Of a stretch of DNA of 64,000 nt, positions 1-9,204 are shown piece after piece. A program made the translations under genes and the position numbers. The stretch covers positions 62,001-126,000 of the forward strand of contig PABK01000035.1 in assembly GCA_002699145.1 (NCBI GenBank). Reading direction: 5' to 3'. Each line of letters begins with the position of its first letter. Positions within the stretch are counted from its first letter, which is position 1. The DNA is from Halioglobus sp. (GTDB lineage Bacteria; Pseudomonadota; Gammaproteobacteria; Pseudomonadales; Halieaceae). Under the pieces are notes generated by a model. The model saw nothing but the letters and a program-made list of their open reading frames with translations. It ran no database searches and was not told the origin of the DNA.

Positions 1-3000
1 CGGCCGCGTCGTAGCTGTACGCGATATCGCCGTAGAGCCCGCTGGCGCCCATCAGCCGATTGAGCAGGTCGTAGCTGAACTGTTCGCTGCGACCGGGCGA
101 GGCGAGGTTGTCGATGCGCCACAGGTTGCCGGCCGCGTCCCAGGTGTAGCTCAGGTCCAGCCGGTCGCCCGCGGTATGGCGCACCAGGCGGCCGTCGGCG
201 TCAAACGTCCGCGCCAGCGTCAGGCCGTTGCCGTAGGTCAGTGTATTCGCGGGACCGAAGGGCTGGTACGCCACACCGCTGCCCATGGGCTCGGCAGCGG
301 CGGAGGGACCGCTGCGCCGGTAGACATCGCTGACCCGGCCCACCGAGTCGCGGACATACTCGACACTGGCGCCACCGGGATAGACCATTCGCAGGAGCCT
401 GCCGACGCTGTCGTACTCGAAGTGCGTGCTCAGCGTTACACTGGACTGGCCGGGCAGGGTGACCGCCTGGTCTCGCCGGATGACGCGGCCGGCGAAGTCG
501 TACGCGAAGCCGGTGGCGCCGCTGCTGTCGATGATCTCCGCCAGCCTGCCCACGCAGAACGAACAGCCCGAGCTCGTGTCGTAAAGGTAGCTGATGTTCT
601 TCTCTGGCTCGGTGGGGTAGGTGACGCCAGTCAGCCGGTTCAGGGCGTCGTAGGTGTAGCGGGTTTCCACGCCCCGGCCGTCGATCATCCCCAGGCGGTT
701 GCCGGCCGCGTCGTAGGTGTAGCTGGTGGTTCCGCTATCCGGACTCGCTACCTGTTTCAGGTTGCCAAGACCGTCTTGGTGATAGACGGTGGCGAGCCCG
801 CGCTGGTCCTCGACCCGTGAGAAGCGACCCTGCGGGTCCGCGCTGAAAATCGCGCTGGTGGCGTCGGGGTAGCCCAGGCCCGCGAGGTGATCCAGCTCAT
901 CGTAGTTCCGGCTGAAGACCTGGCCGGGGCCGGTGGCAATGGACGTGAGATTGCCGTTGGCGTCGTAGCCGAAACCCGTGACCTGCCCGTGCGAGCCCGT
1001 CTCCCGCAGCAGCCTGCCTTTCTCGTCGTATGCGAACTGCAGGTCGCGCACGACATTGAAATCGGCGTCCAGCACCTCGACGAGCAGCGGATTGCCCGAC
1101 TTGTCCAGCGTGAACGCCATCTGCTCCGCGACATTGTTGATAATGCCCGTCAGGTGGCCGGCCGCGTTGTAATTGTAGACTTCCAGAGAATTGTCTGCCT
1201 GCACGACGGTGCGCAGGTAATTGCCCGCATCGCGCATGAAACGCGTCTGCACGTCGCTGGCCCCGTTCTCGACTTCAGTGCGCTCGAGCATGCCCCGGGG
1301 GGTGTAGTACAGCCGGGTTTCCACGCCGTTGGCGTCGATCACCCGGCCCGGCTGGCCGCGCTCGTTGTGCAACAGGTAGCTGACGCTGTGCCCCAGGGCG
1401 TTCACCTGTTCCACGAGGAAGCCCTGTTGGGAAAAGCGCGAGACCGTCCAGTCGTCGACATCGGTGCGCGGGCCGTCAATGGTGACGGACTCCACCTTTG
1501 TCATCTCGTCCGGGTCGAAGAACGTGTACTGGAACGTCCATCTGCGCTGCCGCCCGTTGGTGCCGTAGGGCACACTGTCGCTGCTCAGGTCGGTGAGGGT
1601 GATGGCCAGCGGACGGCCGGCGCTGTCGTAGTCGTAGCCGCGGCGGTACTCGCCCAGCAGCGTGTGCTCGACAAGCCGCCGGCTGTGCACATCCCAGTCG
1701 TACTGGAACACCCGTTCCCGCGCGGTGCCGGCCGCCTCCGTGCGCTGTTGCAACAGGCCGTAGCGCGCCGCATCGGTGTAGTACGCGTAGGTGGTCTGCG
1801 CCCCGCCCCTGTCGACCTCTGACAGCAGCCAGCCGGTTTCGGTGTCATACTCCCGGGACTGGGTGTCGGCCAGGCAATTGGCCGAAGCCAGGCCCTCCAC
1901 GGCGATCACGCGGCGTAGCCCGGCGACAGTCGCGAAGTGGTAGACGGTGTCCTTGCCCAGCGCATTGGTAACCCGGGTGCGCGGGTCGGAGGCATCCAGC
2001 AGGTCGCTGTAGTCCAGCGTGCTGCCCTCGAGGCTGCCGTCCCCCAGGCCGCTGCTGGTCGCGCGTCCCTCGGCATCGTACTCGATGGTCCTGTGGCGCA
2101 CGCCGTTCTCGTCGGTTACGCCGGTGAGCAGATCGGCATCGACAGGGCTTTCATAGTGGTACTGGCGATAGGGGTTGTCCTCGCCGAAGGGGTTGTCGCC
2201 CGCGGTGTCGGGAGTCGAGTCGGGATAGGAGACGAATTCCAGGTTGCCGTCGGCGTTGTAGGCATAGCGCACGTTGTAGCGGTCTGTGTCCACCTCGTAG
2301 GCCCGCAGCGGGCGGCCGTTCGCGTCCCTGACCAGGCCGATGCGGTTGCCGTACTCATCCTTGACGATGACGCGTGAGCTGTGCGCGCTGGCCAGTGTCA
2401 GGACGCGACCGTCGGTGCGTTCGATACGCACCAGGTTGCCCCTGTCGTCAAACCATTCCCTGCGCCCGGACGGGAGGGTGAACAGCCACTGGTTGTCGAT
2501 CTCCTCAAGCGTTTCCTGCACGCCGGGCTGCGCCGTCCACACGCCGTCGATATCGGTAAAGCGCGCGACGCTGCCGGTTTCCCGGTGGACACTGGCGACA
2601 CGCAGCGATGTTTCGCGCACCTGCAGGTACTGGCTGTACTGGAAGCGCCAGGTCCGGTCGAAACTGTTCCAGCTGCGTGACAGGCCGAATGCTCGCGCAC
2701 CCAGCGGCGCGATGTCCGTCTCCGCCAGGTGCTTGTTGCCGGTGCTGTAGTTCACCGGGTGGCCGGTGGAGGTGCACTCGTCGGGGACTTCCTTGTCCTC
2801 CATCGGCTCCTCGTTTTCGATGCACAGGTCGTCCTGCAGATCGAACCCCGCCGGGCAGGATGGCGTACCGTAGATCGGGTTGCTGCCGTGACAGTCGCCC
2901 TCGAGGCGAACCCGCCCCAGGCGGTCGAACACGCCGCTGGTTTCTTCCGTTATGTAGTAGCTGCATTCCAGCGGTCCGTAGGGCTCTACGTCCCAGCGAA

Positions 3001-3187
3001 TCCGGTATTTTTGCCACCAGACCGAGAGGACCTCCTCGAGGGTGTTGCCGTAGGAGGTGCTCACATTGGCGTCGGGTATCCGGTACTGCGGGCCCAGGTC
3101 GGGAATGGCCGCCGCCAGGACCAGGGTTGCGCTACCAGGGTATATGAGCAGTGCGGACAGGCCGCCCGCCATGACAGAAAATTTCAT
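1..3187 (-). CDS. Secreted RHS/YD-repeat protein, 3' end beyond window
   Basis: The frame stays open from the ATG at 3187 to the window edge, so at least 1062 residues are present and the C-terminus is missing. Residues 1-27 (MKFSVMAGGLSALLIYPGSA...) look like a Sec signal peptide. Residues 110-140 hold several Cys (CPAGFDLQDDLC). A DUF6531-like entry module follows at about 142-215 (GHPVNYSTGNKHL, then LSRSWNSFD). Many YD repeats come after it, such as YTYDAAGNR and YTYDALNRL, encoded near 640-720. RHS repeats form a large beta-shell that often encloses a C-terminal toxin or adhesin, but whether this one does lies outside the window. Promoter region is shared with the divergent lipoprotein gene at 3432. 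The start is supported by the signal peptide and a GGGAG upstream. Confidence 0.9.
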   Translation of the reverse strand, partial: MKFSVMAGGLSALLIYPGSATLVLAAAIPDLGPQYRIPDANVSTSYGNTLEEVLSVWWQKYRIRWDVEPYGPLECSYYITEETSGVFDRLGRVRLEGDCHGSNPIYGTPSCPAGFDLQDDLCIENEEPMEDKEVPDECTSTGHPVNYSTGNKHLAETDIAPLGARAFGLSRSWNSFDRTWRFQYSQYLQVRETSLRVASVHRETGSVARFTDIDGVWTAQPGVQETLEEIDNQWLFTLPSGRREWFDDRGNLVRIERTDGRVLTLASAHSSRVIVKDEYGNRIGLVRDANGRPLRAYEVDTDRYNVRYAYNADGNLEFVSYPDSTPDTAGDNPFGEDNPYRQYHYESPVDADLLTGVTDENGVRHRTIEYDAEGRATSSGLGDGSLEGSTLDYSDLLDASDPRTRVTNALGKDTVYHFATVAGLRRVIAVEGLASANCLADTQSREYDTETGWLLSEVDRGGAQTTYAYYTDAARYGLLQQRTEAAGTARERVFQYDWDVHSRRLVEHTLLGEYRRGYDYDSAGRPLAITLTDLSSDSVPYGTNGRQRRWTFQYTFFDPDEMTKVESVTIDGPRTDVDDWTVSRFSQQGFLVEQVNALGHSVSYLLHNERGQPGRVIDANGVETRLYYTPRGMLERTEVENGASDVQTRFMRDAGNYLRTVVQADNSLEVYNYNAAGHLTGIINNVAEQMAFTLDKSGNPLLVEVLDADFNVVRDLQFAYDEKGRLLRETGSHGQVTGFGYDANGNLTSIATGPGQVFSRNYDELDHLAGLGYPDATSAIFSADPQGRFSRVEDQRGLATVYHQDGLGNLKQVASPDSGTTSYTYDAAGNRLGMIDGRGVETRYTYDALNRLTGVTYPTEPEKNISYLYDTSSGCSFCVGRLAEIIDSSGATGFAYDFAGRVIRRDQAVTLPGQSSVTLSTHFEYDSVGRLLRMVYPGGASVEYVRDSVGRVSDVYRRSGPSAAAEPMGSGVAYQPFGPANTLTYGNGLTLARTFDADGRLVRHTAGDRLDLSYTWDAAGNLWRIDNLASPGRSEQFSYDLLNRLMGASGLYGDIAYSYDAA

Positions 3188-3431
3188 CCTTGAAGTCTCC
3201 CGGGCATCCGTGCCCTGAGGTCATGCTAGCAACGCCCTGGGGGACTACCACCAATCGCCTGCAGATGATGCAAATTGACCGCCTGGTGATGACCCGGCAA
3301 CGCGTTTGCGCGTGGGAGGCCGTCGTCGAGGCGCCTGCGCGCGGCGGTTGCGCGGCGGGCGCGCGCCGCGGCTGGTATTCGGGCGCCGTTCGGCTAGTAT
3401 TGCCTGAGGATTTGGCAACAGGGACACGAGT

Positions 3432-4106
3432 ATGAAGAACAGCGTATGGCGCACTGTCGCGGCCTGTGCAGCGGTCCTGCTGTACGGCTGCGCCGTCAAC
3501 CCGCCGCCACAGGTCTCCCACGACGGGCTGGAACTGCGCCCGGAAGCCGGCCTGCAACAGGTCTACGTCAAGCCGGGGGCGTCGCTGGCGGACTACGAAG
3601 GCTTCGGCCTGGACGACTGTAGCGTGGCCTTCCGCAAGAACTGGCTGCGCGACCAGAACCGCGACCGCATCAGCCTCTCCAGCCGGGTCACGCAGAAAGA
3701 CGTGGACCGCATCAGGGATGCGCTGGCCGCGGATTGCGACAAATACTTCCGCGAGGCGTTGCAGCAGGACCCCGCCTACCAACTGGTGGACTCGTTCAGC
3801 GATGGCGAGGCGGTGCTGGTGCTCAAGCCCGGCATCATCAACCTGGACGTGGCCGCGCCGGACGTGATGAGTCCGGGCATCAGCCGCACCTATACCACCT
3901 CGGCCGGCGAGGCGACGCTGTTCCTGGAAATCGCCGACGGCACCACCGGCGAGACGCTGGTGCGCGTGGTGGACAGGCGCCGCGGCATGGATACCGGGCG
4001 CCTGGAGTGGACCAACAGTGTGACCAATCGCGCCGACGCCGACCGCGCCCTGCGTTACTGGGCCGGTCGCCTGCGCGAGGGGCTGGACCGCGCCGCGGCG
4101 CGCTGA
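3432..4106 (+). CDS. DUF3313-type lipoprotein
   Basis: 224 residues. The N-terminus is a lipoprotein signal with lipobox L-Y-G-C (Cys20), so the product is probably anchored in the inner or outer membrane. The body matches the DUF3313 pattern: DGLELRPEAG, then VYVKPGASLADYEGFGLDDC, then a long region ending in a C-terminal helix rich in Arg and Ala. The function of this family is unknown. It lies divergent from the RHS gene and convergent with the acyl-CoA dehydrogenase at 4142. Its TGA stop sits in the loop of a GC-rich hairpin. It does not carry the C-S-D-x-S-D motif seen in the other lipoproteins of this window. Confidence 0.85.
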   Translation: MKNSVWRTVAACAAVLLYGCAVNPPPQVSHDGLELRPEAGLQQVYVKPGASLADYEGFGLDDCSVAFRKNWLRDQNRDRISLSSRVTQKDVDRIRDALAADCDKYFREALQQDPAYQLVDSFSDGEAVLVLKPGIINLDVAAPDVMSPGISRTYTTSAGEATLFLEIADGTTGETLVRVVDRRRGMDTGRLEWTNSVTNRADADRALRYWAGRLREGLDRAAAR

Positions 4107-4115
4107 GCGCGCTGC
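4095..4115. terminator. GC hairpin spanning the DUF3313 stop codon
   Basis: GCGCGC-TGA-GCGCGC, extended by a G-T wobble and two further pairs to a 9-bp stem. The stop codon is the loop. It lies at a convergent junction and could end transcripts from either side, but there is no T-tract. Confidence 0.45.
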
Positions 4116-4141
4116 CGCCCGCGCTGGCGCAAACGGCCGGG

Positions 4142-5359
4142 TCAGGCGTAGCGCGCGATGATCTGCTTGCCCAGCGCCATCTGGTGCACCTGGTCCGGGC
4201 CGTCCGCCTGGCGGCACCAGCGAGCGTAGTTGAAGGCCTCGGCCATGGGGTAGTCCTCGGTCAACCCGCCGGCGCCGTGCATCTGCATGCAGCGGTCGAT
4301 GACCGTCTGCGCCATGATCGGCACACTGGTCTTGCTCGCGGCGATCATGTCCATCGCCTCCTTGGCGCCGACCTCGTCCATGCGCCTGCAGGTCTTGAGT
4401 ACCAGCAGGCGCATCATCTCGATCTCCGAGAAACAACGCGCGATGTCCTCGCGCACCGACTGGTGCTGGCCGAGGGTGCGGCCGAAAGTGCTGCGCGAGG
4501 CCACGCGTCTGCACGCCAGTTCCAGTGAACGCTGCGCCGCGCCGATCAGTCGCATGCAGTGGTGTATGCGCCCGGGGCCGAGGCGCCCCTGGGCGATCTC
4601 GAAGCCGCGGCCGGGGCCGAGCAGGATGTGGTCTGCGGGTACGCGCACGTTGTCGAAGCGCAGTTCGGCGTGGCCGATGGGGGCGTCGTCGTAGCCCAGG
4701 GTGGTCAGCGGCCGCACCACCTCCAGCCCCGGCGTCTCACGGGGCACCAGCACCTGGCTCTGCTGCTTGTGGCGGTTTTCGTTGTGCGGGTCGGACTTGC
4801 CCATGACGATAAAGATCCTGGTGCGCTGGTACATGGCGTTGGTGATAAACCACTTGCGCCCGTTGAGGACCCACTCGTCGCCGTCGCGCTCGATGCTCAG
4901 CTCGACATTGGTGGCGTCGGAGGAGGCCACCTGCGGCTCGGTCATGGCGTAGGAGGAGCGGATCTCGCCGGCCAGCAGCGGTTGCAGCCAGCGCTCCTGT
5001 TGTTCTGCTGTGCCGTACTTCATGAACACTTCCATGTTGCCCGTGTCCGGCGCGTTGCAGTTGAACACCTCGGGCGACCACAACACCCGGCCCATCATCT
5101 CGGCCAGCGGTGCGTAGTCGACGTTGCTCAGGCCGTCGTGTTCGGCAAACTGCGCCAGCGAGGGCGGGATGAACAGGTTCCACAGGCCGGCGGCTTTCGC
5201 CTTGTCCTTTAGCTCGTCCATGATGGGCAGGGGGGCGAAGCGATCCTCGGCGCGGTGCAGCGCCTCGGCGTATTCGCGCTCGCGTGGGTAGATATGCTCG
5301 TCCATGAAGGCGCCCAGTCGCGCCTGGTATTGCAGGGATGTGTCGCTGAATTCACTCAT
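4142..5359 (-). CDS. ACAD10/11-like acyl-CoA dehydrogenase
   Basis: 405 residues, FAD-dependent acyl-CoA dehydrogenase fold (SSYAMTEP, GRKWFITNA). ATG at 5359 is chosen because AAAGG precedes it and the protein then starts MSEFSDTSLQYQ; an upstream extension lacks family sequence. It has the ACAD10/11 signatures: GRIHHCMRLIG where classical long-chain enzymes carry the ER motif with the catalytic Glu, and ADGPDQVH where medium-chain enzymes carry YEGT. In mammals these domains are fused to a phosphotransferase domain and act on 4-hydroxyacyl-CoA after its phosphorylation. Here the phosphotransferase is a separate gene upstream on the same strand (7955-8974), which supports the same job. The substrate is inference. 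Confidence 0.9.
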   Translation of the reverse strand: MSEFSDTSLQYQARLGAFMDEHIYPREREYAEALHRAEDRFAPLPIMDELKDKAKAAGLWNLFIPPSLAQFAEHDGLSNVDYAPLAEMMGRVLWSPEVFNCNAPDTGNMEVFMKYGTAEQQERWLQPLLAGEIRSSYAMTEPQVASSDATNVELSIERDGDEWVLNGRKWFITNAMYQRTRIFIVMGKSDPHNENRHKQQSQVLVPRETPGLEVVRPLTTLGYDDAPIGHAELRFDNVRVPADHILLGPGRGFEIAQGRLGPGRIHHCMRLIGAAQRSLELACRRVASRSTFGRTLGQHQSVREDIARCFSEIEMMRLLVLKTCRRMDEVGAKEAMDMIAASKTSVPIMAQTVIDRCMQMHGAGGLTEDYPMAEAFNYARWCRQADGPDQVHQMALGKQIIARYA

Positions 5360-5399
5360 GATTGTGCCTTTCGAGTCGCGTGCCAGGCGCGATTGATGA

Positions 5400-5753
5400 T
5401 TACCGAATGTGTGTATCGGCGCGCCGTCGGCGCGCCTCGAGGGCTTCCCTGTGGCTGGCTTCATAGTGCCAGACGACCCGTTCCAGCAGCGTTTCGATGC
5501 CCGGCGCATCCTCGGGGATTTCGCCGGAGGCGACCTGTTCGAGACAGAGCCGCGCGTAGTGGCGGGCATTGAGGAAGTGACCGCGCTGGAATTCGGTCTG
5601 CGCCAGCCCGGCGTGTGTCCTGCACAGCCGCAGGCCGCTCGCCCGGCCGTTCAGGGCGCGCACGTAACAGGCCTGTGCCTGGTCGTAGCGTCTCAGGCGC
5701 AGCCAGAGGTCGCCCAGGAACAGTTGCATTGGCGGCAGGAATGGAACGGGCAC
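5400..5753 (-). CDS. Small TPR-like protein
   Basis: Up to 117 residues. The pattern LGDLWLRLRRYDQAQACYVRAL followed by LCRTHAGLAQTEFQRGHFLNARHYARLCLEQV resembles two tetratricopeptide helix pairs. The start is uncertain: GTG at 5753 or ATG at 5729, neither with a clear ribosome binding site, and the frame is closed by a stop just upstream near 5796. It sits between the thiolase and dehydrogenase genes of one operon and follows a 26-bp palindrome. It could be a small adaptor protein or the remnant of a longer TPR protein. It does not look like LvaB of levulinate operons. Confidence 0.45.
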   Translation of the reverse strand: MPVPFLPPMQLFLGDLWLRLRRYDQAQACYVRALNGRASGLRLCRTHAGLAQTEFQRGHFLNARHYARLCLEQVASGEIPEDAPGIETLLERVVWHYEASHREALEARRRRADTHIR

Positions 5754-5768
5754 AGCAAACGCAAAGCA

Positions 5769-5794
5769 CGGGGGCGGGCCTAGGCCCGCCCCCG
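5769..5794. repeat. 26-bp perfect palindrome
   Basis: C-GGGGGCGGGCC-TAGG... reads identically on both strands, centred on CTAG at 5780-5783. It lies 81 bases past the thiolase stop and just before the TPR-like ORF. It may act as an attenuator or terminator inside the operon, or as a site for a dimeric DNA-binding protein. There is no T-tract. Confidence 0.6.
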
Positions 5795-5874
5795 GTCAAG
5801 AAGACGCAGACACCCGCCGCATCCCGTGTGCGCGCGCTGCGGCACACGGGAAGGGCCAGGCGTCGGCACGTCTG

Positions 5875-7110
5875 TCAGATCCGCTCGATCACAATAGCCG
5901 GAGCCATGCCGCCGGCGGCGCACATGGTGACCAGGCCCAGGGTCTGGTCGCGGCGCTCCAGCTCGTCCAGCACGGTGCCGATGAGCAGCGAGCCGGTGGC
6001 GCCAATCGGGTGACCCAGCGCCATGGCGCCGCCGTTGACGTTCACCTTGTCGCGGTCCAGTTGCAGGTCGCGGATGAATTTCTCCGCGACCACGGCGAAG
6101 GCCTCGTTGATCTCGAACAGGTCGATGTCGTCCGTGCTCAGCCCGGCTTTTTCCAGCACCTTGCGTGCCGCGGGAACGGGAGCGTTGAGCATCAGCGTCG
6201 GGCAGTCGCCCATGTTGCACATGGCGCGAATCTTCGCGCGCGGCTTGAGCCCGTGCGCCCTGGCGTACTCCGGCGAGGCCAGCAGTATGGCGCCAGCGCC
6301 GTCGACGACGCCGGAGGAGTTGCCGGCGTGGTGTATATGGGTGATCTCCAGGCCCGGGTACTTCTGCTGGATGAGGCCGCGGTAGGTCGTGCCTTCCTCG
6401 TCCAGCGGGTAGTCGGCGATGGCCGCGAAGGAGGGCTGCAGGCCGGCCAGGGCTTCCGCCGTGGTCTGCGGGCGCGGGAACTCCTCCTTGTCCAGCGCCA
6501 GGCTGCCGTCAACGGAGTACACCGGCACCAGCGACTTGTCGAAGTAGCCGTTGTTGATGGCGTTGGCTGCGCGCTTCTGCGACTCCAGGGCCAGCGCGTC
6601 CACCGCCTCGCGGTCGATGCCTTCCATGCTGGCGATGGCGTCGGCGCACACGCCCTGGTTGGACTGCGGGTGCAGCGCACGCAGCGCGAGGTTGCCGTTG
6701 TCCATGAAGGCCGCCGGTGTATTGCCGTCTTCACCGTAGGTGGACATCATCTCCGCGCCGCCGGCGACCACCAGGTCCTCGGTGCCGGACATGATGCTCA
6801 TGGCCGCGAAGTTCACGGAGGTGATGCCCGAGCCGCAGAAACGGTCCAGGGTCACGCCGCTGGAGCGGATGTCGTAGCCGGCCTCCAGGGCCGCCATGCG
6901 CGCCAGGTCGCCGGACTGCCGGCCGCGCTGCGAACTGGTTCCGAAGATGACGTCGCTGACCTCGGAGGTGTCGATGTCGTTGCGTTCGGCGATGGCCTTG
7001 AGCACCGTGGCGCCCAGGTGCTGGGGATGTTGCTCGGCAAGGGAGCCCTTGCCTTTCTTGCCGATGCCCCGGGGGGTACGGCAGTGGTCTATGATCCAGG
7101 CTTCACTCAT
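5875..7110 (-). CDS. Acetyl-CoA C-acyltransferase (thiolase)
   Basis: 411 residues, a complete degradative thiolase that cleaves 3-ketoacyl-CoA with CoA to acetyl-CoA (or propionyl-CoA) and a shortened acyl-CoA. Visible catalytic elements: nucleophilic Cys92 in DRFCGSGITS, the GHPIGATG His motif near the C-terminus, and the second Cys in CAAGG. ATG at 7110 begins MSEAWIIDHCRTPRGIGKKG. It follows the enoyl-CoA hydratase gene by 10 bases and is almost certainly cotranscribed with it. In this operon it would carry out the last step of beta-oxidation of the acyl-CoA processed by the phosphotransferase and ACAD10/11-like enzyme. Confidence 0.95.
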   Translation of the reverse strand: MSEAWIIDHCRTPRGIGKKGKGSLAEQHPQHLGATVLKAIAERNDIDTSEVSDVIFGTSSQRGRQSGDLARMAALEAGYDIRSSGVTLDRFCGSGITSVNFAAMSIMSGTEDLVVAGGAEMMSTYGEDGNTPAAFMDNGNLALRALHPQSNQGVCADAIASMEGIDREAVDALALESQKRAANAINNGYFDKSLVPVYSVDGSLALDKEEFPRPQTTAEALAGLQPSFAAIADYPLDEEGTTYRGLIQQKYPGLEITHIHHAGNSSGVVDGAGAILLASPEYARAHGLKPRAKIRAMCNMGDCPTLMLNAPVPAARKVLEKAGLSTDDIDLFEINEAFAVVAEKFIRDLQLDRDKVNVNGGAMALGHPIGATGSLLIGTVLDELERRDQTLGLVTMCAAGGMAPAIVIERI

Positions 7111-7120
7111 GTTGCTCTCC

Positions 7121-7885
7121 TTACTTGCCTTTCCAGTTGGGTGCGCGTTTCTCGGCGAAGGCGGTGGCGCCCTCGATGGCGTCCTCGCTGGTGAATACCG
7201 GCGTGACCAGTTCACCCTGCTTCTGCCACATATTCTCGGACGTCCAGTCGGCGGACTCCAGTATGACCTGCTTGCTCACGGCCACGGCCAGCGGACCGTT
7301 GGCGGCGATTTTCGCCGCCAGTTCCCGGGCTGCCTCCAGCGCGGTGCCGGCGGGGACTACGTGGTTGATCAGTCCCAGCTCCGCGGCGCGCGCCGCGTCG
7401 ATGAAATCGCCGGTCAGCGCCAGTTCCATGGCGATGCGCGACGGAATCTGCCGCGGCAGCTTCATCAGGCCGCCGGCCGCCGCGGCGAGGCCGCGCTTGG
7501 TTTCGGGGATGCCGAATTTGGCGGTGTCCGCGCTGACAATCAGGTCACAGGAGATGGCCAACTCCAGGCCGCCGGCCAGGGCGTAGCCCTCGACCGCCGC
7601 GATCAGCGGCTTGCGCGGCCCTTTCTCGGTCAGGCCTGCAAAACCGCGGCCCTCGATCTGCGGTGACTCGCCGGTGACAAAAGCCTTCAGGTCCATACCG
7701 GAGCAAAAGGTGCCTCCGGCGCCGGTGAGGATGGCGACCTGGATACTGTCGTTGCTATCGAGTTCGTCCATCGCCGCGGCGACGCCCTCCGCCAGCGCGC
7801 GGTTGGCGGCGTTCTTCGCCTCGGGGCGGTTCAGGGTGACGGTCATGATGCCATCGGCTACTTCTGTCAGTACTTCGTCAGCCAT
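7121..7885 (-). CDS. Enoyl-CoA hydratase
   Basis: 254 residues, crotonase family. Both hydratase glutamates are in place 20 residues apart: Glu108 in GGLELA and Glu128 in FGIPETKRG. The CoA-binding segment is SGMDLKAF. This pair predicts true syn-hydration of trans-2-enoyl-CoA to 3-hydroxyacyl-CoA. The start at 7885 follows AGAGGAAACAACG, a good ribosome binding site. It lies 69 bases after the phosphotransferase gene and 10 bases before the thiolase gene. No dedicated 3-hydroxyacyl-CoA dehydrogenase gene is visible in this operon; an SDR elsewhere would have to supply that step. Confidence 0.93.
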   Translation of the reverse strand: MADEVLTEVADGIMTVTLNRPEAKNAANRALAEGVAAAMDELDSNDSIQVAILTGAGGTFCSGMDLKAFVTGESPQIEGRGFAGLTEKGPRKPLIAAVEGYALAGGLELAISCDLIVSADTAKFGIPETKRGLAAAAGGLMKLPRQIPSRIAMELALTGDFIDAARAAELGLINHVVPAGTALEAARELAAKIAANGPLAVAVSKQVILESADWTSENMWQKQGELVTPVFTSEDAIEGATAFAEKRAPNWKGK

Positions 7886-7954
7886 CGTTGTTTCCTCTTT
7901 GGTGGGTTGAAGTTTGGTGGATGTACATTTCCGTGTCGTCGCGCCCGCTGCCAC

Positions 7955-8974
7955 TCAGTCGGTGAGCATCACGCCCAGCGAGGCCAGGCCGCGTACCGCC
8001 TCGGTGCTGCTGTGCGCCTCGCTGCTGGAGGCGGTGCCGATCTGGGCGCGCTTGACGATGCCCTGGAGAATCGCCGCCAGGCGAAAGAATGAGAACACCA
8101 GGTAGAAATTCCAGTTGTCGATGTGTTCGCGGCCGGTGCGTTCGCAGTACCTGGCAATGTACTCCTCGTCAGAGGGAATACCCAGCGGCGCCCGGTCCAC
8201 TCCCGCCAGCCCGCGGATGCGGCCGTCCTGGGGCAGCATCCAGGCCATGACCTGGTTGGCCAGGTCCGCCAGCGGGTTGCCCAGGGTGGACAGCTCCCAG
8301 TCGAGCAGGGCGATGACCCGCGGCTCCTGCGGATGGAACATCATGTTGTCCAGCCGGTAGTCGCCGTGCACCAGGCTCAGCGTGCCGTCGTCCTCGGGCA
8401 TGCGCGCTTCCAGCCACTTCATCAGCGCTTCCATGTCGGCGATCTCCTCGGTCTCCGAGGCGCGGTACTGCTTGCTCCAGCGGTTGAGCTGGCGCTCGAA
8501 GTAGTTGCCCGGGCGACCGTAATCGCCCAGTCCCACGGCTTCGACATCGACGTTGTGCAGGGCGGCCATGGTCGCGTTCATGGAGTCGTAGATCGCGGCG
8601 CGCTCCTCGCGCTCTGTCACCTCCGGCACCTGCGGGTCCCAGAAAATCCGCCCCTCCTTGTACTCCATCACGTAGAACATGGAGCCGATGACCGACTCGT
8701 CCTCACACAGTACGTAGGTCTCCGGCACCGGCACATCGGTGTCGCGCAGGGCGGTAATCACGCGGTATTCGCGGTCCACCGCGTGGGCGGACTTGAGCAG
8801 CTCGCCCGGCGGCTTGCGCCGCAGGACGTAGTGTGACCCGCCGGCGCTGAGCTTGAAGGTGGGGTTGGACTGGCCACCGGCGAATTTCTCCGCCGTGAGC
8901 GGTCCCTCGATGCCGGGGATGTGCTGCGCCAGGTAGTCTCCCAGGCGTGAAGTGTCGAGTGCTTGTGCTGTCAT
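7955..8974 (-). CDS. ACAD10/11-type phosphotransferase (APH fold)
   Basis: 339 residues, aminoglycoside-phosphotransferase-like kinase. It shows a nucleotide-binding segment (FAGGQSNPTFKL), the catalytic loop HGDYRLDN at 203-210 with Asp205 and Asn210, and the metal-binding ALLDWE with Asp225. The stretch LDNMMFHPQEPRVIALLDWE is typical of the kinase domain fused to ACAD10/11 in animals and of LvaA in bacterial levulinate catabolism, which phosphorylate 4-hydroxyacyl-CoA. ATG at 8974 is chosen; TTG at 8995 is an alternative. It is the first gene of the operon 8974-4142. It is not an antibiotic resistance gene. Confidence 0.9.
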   Translation of the reverse strand: MTAQALDTSRLGDYLAQHIPGIEGPLTAEKFAGGQSNPTFKLSAGGSHYVLRRKPPGELLKSAHAVDREYRVITALRDTDVPVPETYVLCEDESVIGSMFYVMEYKEGRIFWDPQVPEVTEREERAAIYDSMNATMAALHNVDVEAVGLGDYGRPGNYFERQLNRWSKQYRASETEEIADMEALMKWLEARMPEDDGTLSLVHGDYRLDNMMFHPQEPRVIALLDWELSTLGNPLADLANQVMAWMLPQDGRIRGLAGVDRAPLGIPSDEEYIARYCERTGREHIDNWNFYLVFSFFRLAAILQGIVKRAQIGTASSSEAHSSTEAVRGLASLGVMLTD

Positions 8975-9204
8975 AATGTGTTCATCAGTGAGCAAGATCC
9001 CGCCCGTTTTCAGCCGTGCCAGAGTCTGTCGGGTGGGTGGTCGGGGAGCAATGGCAGCTCAGGACAAATTTATGTGCCGGAACTGACAGCCCGCGGAAGA
9101 TTGAGCGCGGCTGCATCTGGCGCTATGCTGGCCATAGTGTAGCAGGTCGGGGCCGGCGTGCGAGACGGATCGTCGCAGCCTGCGCGCAGTGAGGGGTAAG
9201 GGGC

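Noticed and set aside
7955-8974. Aminoglycoside resistance gene
   Set aside because: APH fold, but its motifs and operon context are those of ACAD10/11-type acyl-CoA metabolism.
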